DNA of 42,997 nucleotides from Streptococcus mitis. Its GTDB lineage: Bacteria; Bacillota; Bacilli; Lactobacillales; Streptococcaceae. A program made the position numbers and the translations under genes. Below are positions 38,676 to 42,997 of the stretch, one piece after another. Position 1 is the first letter of the stretch. Each line of letters begins with the position of its first letter. The notes beneath the pieces are model-generated. The model was not told where the DNA came from, did no database searches, and saw nothing but the letters and a program-made list of their open reading frames with translations. Location of the stretch: assembly GCF_946190375.1 (NCBI RefSeq), contig NZ_CAMIAF010000019.1, forward strand, positions 1-42,997, written 5' to 3'.

Positions 38676-39557
38676 ATGCCAATTACATCGTTAGAAATCA
38701 AAGATAAAACCTTTAGCACACGTTTTAGAGGTTTTGATCCAGAAGAAGTAGATGAATTTTTAGATATTGTAGTTCGTGATTATGAAGATTTAGTTCGTTC
38801 TAATCATGATAAGGATTTACATATTAAAAATTTGGAAGAGCGTTTGTCTTACTTTGATGAGATGAAAGATTCGTTGAGCCAGTCTGTATTGATTGCCCAA
38901 GATACAGCTGAGAGAGTGAAACAAACAGCACACGATCGTTCAAATAATATTATTCATCAAGCTGAACAGGATGCACATCGATTATTGGAAGAAGCAAAAT
39001 ACAAGGCAAATGAAATTCTTCGTCAGGCAGCTGATAATGCTAAGAAAGTTGCTGTTGAAACCGAAGAATTGAAGAACAAGAGTCGTGTCTTCCACCAACG
39101 TCTCAAATCTACAATTGAGAGTCAGTTGGCTATTGTTGAATCTTCAGATTGGGAAGATATTCTTCGTCCAACAGCTACTTATCTTCAGACAAGTGATGAA
39201 GCCTTTAAAGAAGTTGTTAGCGAAGTACTTGGAGAACCGATTCCAGCTCCAATTGAGGAAGAACCAATTGATATGACACGTCAATTTTCTCAAGAAGAAA
39301 TGACAGAGTTACAGGCTCGTATTGAGGCAGCCAATAAAGAATTGGCTGAATTTGAAGCTCAGGCTAAACAGGAAGTGGAAAATCCAACTCCTGTAGTGAG
39401 TCCTCAAATTGAAGAAGAGCCTGCTCATCCAGTTGGTCCAATGTACGAAGAACCAGAAGTAGCTCCAGTACATCCTTCGGCTCCAACACCAGCTACAGAA
39501 ACGTTTGATTCAGCACCAGGATTTGAAGCACCGCAAGAATCCGTTACAATTTTATAA
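38676..39557 (+). CDS. divIVA: Cell division protein DivIVA
   Basis: The 293-residue coiled-coil protein marks the poles and division site and is needed for pneumococcal wall growth and shape. The N-terminal membrane-binding domain reads PITSLEIKDKTF plus RGFDPEEVDEFLD; coiled coils cover about residues 30-150. The tail from about 200 is acidic and rich in Pro/Glu with loose repeats (PIEEEP, PQIEEEP, MYEEPE, HPSAPTP). The protein is longer than the roughly 262 residues I recall for reference pneumococci, the extra being in this tail. The start follows GTGAGGAAAAAT; the upstream ATG at 38664 lies inside ylmH. Confidence 0.95.
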   Translation: MPITSLEIKDKTFSTRFRGFDPEEVDEFLDIVVRDYEDLVRSNHDKDLHIKNLEERLSYFDEMKDSLSQSVLIAQDTAERVKQTAHDRSNNIIHQAEQDAHRLLEEAKYKANEILRQAADNAKKVAVETEELKNKSRVFHQRLKSTIESQLAIVESSDWEDILRPTATYLQTSDEAFKEVVSEVLGEPIPAPIEEEPIDMTRQFSQEEMTELQARIEAANKELAEFEAQAKQEVENPTPVVSPQIEEEPAHPVGPMYEEPEVAPVHPSAPTPATETFDSAPGFEAPQESVTIL

Positions 39558-39564
39558 GAAATAA

Positions 39565-39785
39565 TCTGAGAACAATATCTTATCCTTATATTTCCAGCGA
39601 GCAGGAGATGGTGTGAGTCCTGCATTCCCTAACGATAAGATTATCCTCTCAAAAACTCAAGTCTGAAGCTAGTAAGATTTGACGTTCCCCACGTTACGGG
39701 ATAAGAGGGAGAAAGACTAAATCTTTTTCCGAATAAAGGTGGTACCACGATTTTCGTCCTTTTTGGCAGTCGTGGTTTTTAATTT
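39565..39785 (+). ncRNA. T-box leader of ileS
   Basis: This untranslated leader senses uncharged tRNA-Ile. The T-box AAAGGTGGTACCACG is at 39735-39749. The terminator CCACGA/TCGTGG (39745-39750, 39770-39775) and five T follow. Stem I can be built from CTTATC and GATAAG; the 3' side of the specifier loop holds ATC at 39643-39645, an isoleucine codon. AGGAGATGGTGTGAGTCCTG is the stem I apical region. Low charged tRNA-Ile would favour the antiterminator and ileS expression. Confidence 0.93.
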
Positions 39786-39809
39786 GTTATTATTTATAAA
39801 GGAGATACC

Positions 39810-42602
39810 ATGAAACTCAAAGATACCCTTAATCTTGGGAAAACAGCTTTCCCAATGCGTGCAGGCCTTCCGACCAAAGAGCCAGTTTGGCAAAAGGAAT
39901 GGGAAGATGCAAAACTTTACCAACGTCGTCAAGAATTGAACCAAGGAAAACCTCATTTCACCTTGCATGATGGCCCTCCATATGCGAACGGAAATATCCA
40001 CGTTGGACACGCTATGAACAAGATTTCAAAAGATATCATTGTTCGTTCAAAATCAATGTCAGGTTTTTACGCACCATTTATCCCAGGTTGGGACACTCAT
40101 GGTCTGCCAATCGAGCAAGTTTTGGCAAAACAAGGTGTTAAACGCAAAGAAATGGACTTGGTTGAGTACTTGAAACTTTGCCGTGAATACGCTCTTTCTC
40201 AAGTAGATAAACAACGTGAAGACTTTAAACGTTTGGGTGTTTCTGGTGACTGGGAAAATCCATATGTGACTTTGACTCCTGACTATGAAGCAGCCCAAAT
40301 CCGTGTATTTGGTGAGATGGCTAATAAAGGTTATATCTACCGTGGTGCCAAGCCAGTTTACTGGTCATGGTCATCTGAGTCTGCCCTTGCTGAAGCAGAG
40401 ATTGAATACCATGATTTGGTTTCAACTTCCCTTTACTATGCCAATAAGGTAAAAGATGGCAAAGGTGTTCTAGATACTGATACTTATATCGTAGTCTGGA
40501 CAACAACTCCATTTACCATCACAGCTTCTCGTGGTTTGACTGTTGGTGCAGATATTGATTACGTTTTGGTTCAACCTGCTGGTGAAGCTCGTAAGTTTGT
40601 GGTTGCTGCAGAATTATTGACTAGCTTGTCTGAGAAATTTGGTTGGGCTGATGTTCAAGTATTGGCAACTTACCGTGGTCAAGAACTCAACCACATCGTA
40701 ACAGAACACCCATGGGATACAGCTGTAGATGAATTGGTTATCCTTGGTGACCACGTTACGACTGATTCTGGTACAGGTATTGTCCATACAGCACCTGGTT
40801 TTGGTGAGGACGACTATAATGTTGGTATTGCTAATGGTCTTGAAGTTGCAGTCACTGTTGACGAACGCGGTATCATGATGAAGAATGCTGGTCCTGAGTT
40901 TGAAGGTCAATTCTATGACAAGGTGGTTCCAACTGTTATCGAGAAACTTGGTAGCCTCCTTCTTGCCCAAGAAGAAATCTCTCACTCATATCCATTTGAC
41001 TGGCGTACGAAGAAACCAATCATCTGGCGTGCAGTTCCACAATGGTTTGCCTCAGTTTCTAAATTCCGCCAAGAAATCTTGGACGAAATTGAAAAGGTTA
41101 AATTCCACTCAGAATGGGGTAAAGTCCGTCTTTACAATATGATCCGTGACCGTGGCGACTGGGTTATCTCTCGTCAACGTGCTTGGGGTGTTCCACTTCC
41201 AATCTTCTACGCTGAAGACGGTACAGCTATCATGACTGCTGAAACTATTGAACATGTGGCTCAACTATTTGAAGTACATGGTTCAAGCATTTGGTGGGAA
41301 CGTGATGCTAAGGACCTCTTGCCAGAAGGATTTAGCCACCCAGGTTCACCAAATGGGGAGTTCAAGAAGGAAACAGATATCATGGACGTTTGGTTTGACT
41401 CAGGTTCATCATGGAATGGGGTTGTGGTAAACCGTCCTGAATTGACTTACCCAGCAGATCTTTACCTAGAAGGTTCAGACCAATACCGTGGTTGGTTCAA
41501 CTCTTCACTTATCACATCTGTTGCCAACCATGGCGTAGCACCTTACAAACAAATCTTGTCACAAGGTTTTGCTCTTGATGGTAAAGGTGAGAAGATGTCT
41601 AAATCTCTTGGAAATACCATTGCTCCAAGCGATGTTGAAAAACAATTCGGTGCTGAAATCTTGCGTCTCTGGGTAACAAGTGTTGACTCAAGCAATGACG
41701 TGCGTATTTCTATGGATATCTTGAGCCAAGTCTCTGAAACTTACCGTAAGATTCGTAATACCCTTCGTTTCTTGATCGCCAATACATCTGACTTTAACCC
41801 AGCTCAAGATACAGTAGCTTACGATGAGCTTCGTTCAGTTGATAAGTACATGACTATTCGCTTCAACCAGCTTGTCAAGACCATTCGTGACGCTTACGCA
41901 AACTTTGAATTCTTGACAATCTACAAGGCCTTGGTGAACTTTATCAACGTTGATTTGTCAGCCTTCTACCTTGATTTTGCTAAAGATGTTGTTTACATTG
42001 AAGGTGCCAAATCATTGGAACGCCGTCAAATGCAAACTGTCTTCTATGACATTCTTGTGAAAATCACCAAACTCTTGACACCAATCCTTCCTCACACAGC
42101 AGAGGAAATCTGGTCATATCTTGAGTTTGAAGCAGAAGACTTCGTTCAATTGTCAGAATTGCCAGAAGCAGAAACTTTTGCTAATCAAGAAGAAGTCTGG
42201 GATACATGGGCAGCCTTCATGGACTTCCGTGGACAAGCTCAAAAAGCCTTGGAAGAAGCGCGTAATGCCAAAGTAATCGGTAAATCACTTGAAGCACACT
42301 TGACAGTTTATCCAAACGAAGTTGTGAAAACTCTACTTGAAGCAGTAAACAGCAATGTAGCTCAACTTTTAATCGTGTCAGACTTGACCATCGCAGAAGA
42401 ACCAGCTCCGGAAAATGCTGTGAGCTTTGAAGATGTATCCTTCACAGTTGAACGCGCTACAGGTGAAGTTTGTGACCGTTGCCGTCGTATCGACCCAACA
42501 ACAGCAGAACGTAGCTACCACGCAGTTATCTGTGACCACTGTGCAAGCATCGTAGAAGAAAACTTTGCAGACGCAGTCGCAGAAGGATTTGAAGCGAAAT
42601 AA
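39810..42602 (+). CDS. ileS: Isoleucyl-tRNA synthetase
   Basis: The 930-residue class Ia synthetase attaches isoleucine to its tRNA. The HIGH motif is H64VGH in [12 protein letters not shown] and the KMSKS motif starts at Lys595 in [11 protein letters not shown]. The editing (CP1) domain lies between, with [18 protein letters not shown] and [17 protein letters not shown]. The anticodon-binding domain follows, and the C-terminus carries a zinc finger (CDRCRRIDP...ICDHC). This is the long bacterial form with one zinc knuckle at the end, sensitive-type and not the mupirocin-resistant MupA form. AAGGAG precedes the start and a T-box leader controls the gene. Confidence 0.98.
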   Translation: MKLKDTLNLGKTAFPMRAGLPTKEPVWQKEWEDAKLYQRRQELNQGKPHFTLHDGPPYANGNIHVGHAMNKISKDIIVRSKSMSGFYAPFIPGWDTHGLPIEQVLAKQGVKRKEMDLVEYLKLCREYALSQVDKQREDFKRLGVSGDWENPYVTLTPDYEAAQIRVFGEMANKGYIYRGAKPVYWSWSSESALAEAEIEYHDLVSTSLYYANKVKDGKGVLDTDTYIVVWTTTPFTITASRGLTVGADIDYVLVQPAGEARKFVVAAELLTSLSEKFGWADVQVLATYRGQELNHIVTEHPWDTAVDELVILGDHVTTDSGTGIVHTAPGFGEDDYNVGIANGLEVAVTVDERGIMMKNAGPEFEGQFYDKVVPTVIEKLGSLLLAQEEISHSYPFDWRTKKPIIWRAVPQWFASVSKFRQEILDEIEKVKFHSEWGKVRLYNMIRDRGDWVISRQRAWGVPLPIFYAEDGTAIMTAETIEHVAQLFEVHGSSIWWERDAKDLLPEGFSHPGSPNGEFKKETDIMDVWFDSGSSWNGVVVNRPELTYPADLYLEGSDQYRGWFNSSLITSVANHGVAPYKQILSQGFALDGKGEKMSKSLGNTIAPSDVEKQFGAEILRLWVTSVDSSNDVRISMDILSQVSETYRKIRNTLRFLIANTSDFNPAQDTVAYDELRSVDKYMTIRFNQLVKTIRDAYANFEFLTIYKALVNFINVDLSAFYLDFAKDVVYIEGAKSLERRQMQTVFYDILVKITKLLTPILPHTAEEIWSYLEFEAEDFVQLSELPEAETFANQEEVWDTWAAFMDFRGQAQKALEEARNAKVIGKSLEAHLTVYPNEVVKTLLEAVNSNVAQLLIVSDLTIAEEPAPENAVSFEDVSFTVERATGEVCDRCRRIDPTTAERSYHAVICDHCASIVEENFADAVAEGFEAK

Positions 42603-42663
42603 GGTTGAAAAATCTAGGGAAAACTCAATTTGAGAAGAAAAGACAACTAATTTTATAGACTAT

Positions 42664-42710
42664 AAAACGTATTGTATCAAGTTTTTGAACACCTGATATG
42701 ATGCGTTTTT
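42664..42710 (+). terminator. Terminator of ileS
   Basis: AAAACGTATTGTATCA and TGATATGATGCGTTTT form a long stem with two or three mismatches, ending in TTTTT. It lies about 60 bases after the ileS stop. Confidence 0.75.
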
Positions 42711-42747
42711 GATTTATTTTGAAAATTTGCGAGGTATGACTTTTTAT

Positions 42748-42800
42748 ACTCAACAAGAATCAAAGAGAAACTTAGCAAGCTAACAGTAGTAAGATAAAAT
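42748..42800 (+). repeat. Degenerate BOX fragment
   Basis: TATACTCAACAAGAATCAAAG with the following GAAACTTAGCAAGCTAAC resembles the boxC-side end ATACTCAATGAAAATCAAAG ... ACTAGGAAGCTAGC. The other end is not found, so it is a decayed partial copy. Confidence 0.45.
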
Positions 42801-42933
42801 AGGGATTTGATATCGCGGATAAGATTGGTAAATTGTGTCACATTTTTACAATAATAAATTTGTATAGTTGCTTTTGATTTCTGGAAAGTATTATATTTTA
42901 TTTCATATTATACAAATTTTGGTAAATTCCCAA

Positions 42934-42968
42934 ACTAACTTCCACCGCTAATCCAAGTGGAAGTTAGT
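42934..42968. terminator. Perfect 12-bp hairpin near the window end
   Basis: ACTAACTTCCAC (42934-42945) and GTGGAAGTTAGT (42957-42968) are perfect complements around an 11-base loop. No T-run follows directly on either strand, so it may be a terminator of a gene outside the window or another RNA structure. Confidence 0.45.
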
Positions 42969-42997
42969 CTGATAAAAATCGTAAAAACCAGTGGAAT

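Larger units (their letters stand above)
42603..42997 (+). other. Gene-free end of the window
   Basis: No coding region is supported after ileS. The region contains the ileS terminator, a decayed BOX fragment and a 12-bp perfect hairpin described separately; the A+T-rich stretch 42800-42930 holds several TATAAT-like words but nothing decisive. Confidence 0.5.

Overview
The window looks like chromosomal DNA of Streptococcus pneumoniae or a very close mitis-group relative (S. pseudopneumoniae, S. mitis). This rests on three things: low GC; BOX intergenic repeats and an IS630-Spn1-type element; and proteins (NanB, PBP2b, FtsZ, the SepF/YlmG/YlmH/DivIVA set) that I recognise from memory as near-identical to pneumococcal ones. 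No database was searched.

Layout. (1) 1-2110: a GNAT acetyltransferase (minus strand), an acetyl esterase of the AXE1/Cah family, a terminator and a BOX element. (2) 2111-8306: a large LPXTG-anchored protein with two complete trypsin-like domains and NanA-type C-terminal repeats, then a short NanA-type sialidase that lacks lectin domain, repeats and anchor. (3) 8307-9511: an IS30-family transposase relic and an IS630 element with a -1 frameshift site. (4) 9570-24872: the sialic acid operons. A frameshifted nanE copy is followed by a YhcH protein, an ABC importer, NanB and a Gfo/Idh oxidoreductase. An intact nanE copy is followed by a second ABC importer. Then come a second YhcH protein, a YesL-type membrane protein, N-acetylneuraminate lyase and a ROK kinase. 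(5) 24959-26602: a RelBE/ParE-like toxin-antitoxin pair bracketed by two near-identical terminators, then a minus-strand RpiR-family regulator (NanR-like). (6) 26809-42602: core cell wall and division genes pbp2B, recR, ddl, murF, a NUDIX gene, a membrane protein gene, ftsA, ftsZ, yggS, sepF, ylmG, ylmH, divIVA, and ileS behind a T-box leader.

How it works together. Surface or secreted sialidases release sialic acid (NanA-type) or 2,7-anhydro-sialic acid (NanB). Two importers without their own ATPase bring the sugars in. The oxidoreductase, lyase, ROK kinase and NanE convert them to GlcNAc-6-P. Three promoters in this locus share the same architecture: a cre site on the -35 box, 17-bp spacing, and a conserved upstream block that could be the NanR site.

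Most notable: NanA-type repeats and anchor are carried by the double protease and not by the sialidase beside it; the 0.8-kb nanE direct repeats flank a 7.7-kb segment including nanB, and the upstream copy is broken by a 5-bp tandem duplication; the PTS gene I expect between nanE and the second importer is missing; a toxin-antitoxin cassette sits between duplicated terminators; and PBP2b carries substitutions (T446P, E476G, T489S) at positions linked to penicillin non-susceptibility.
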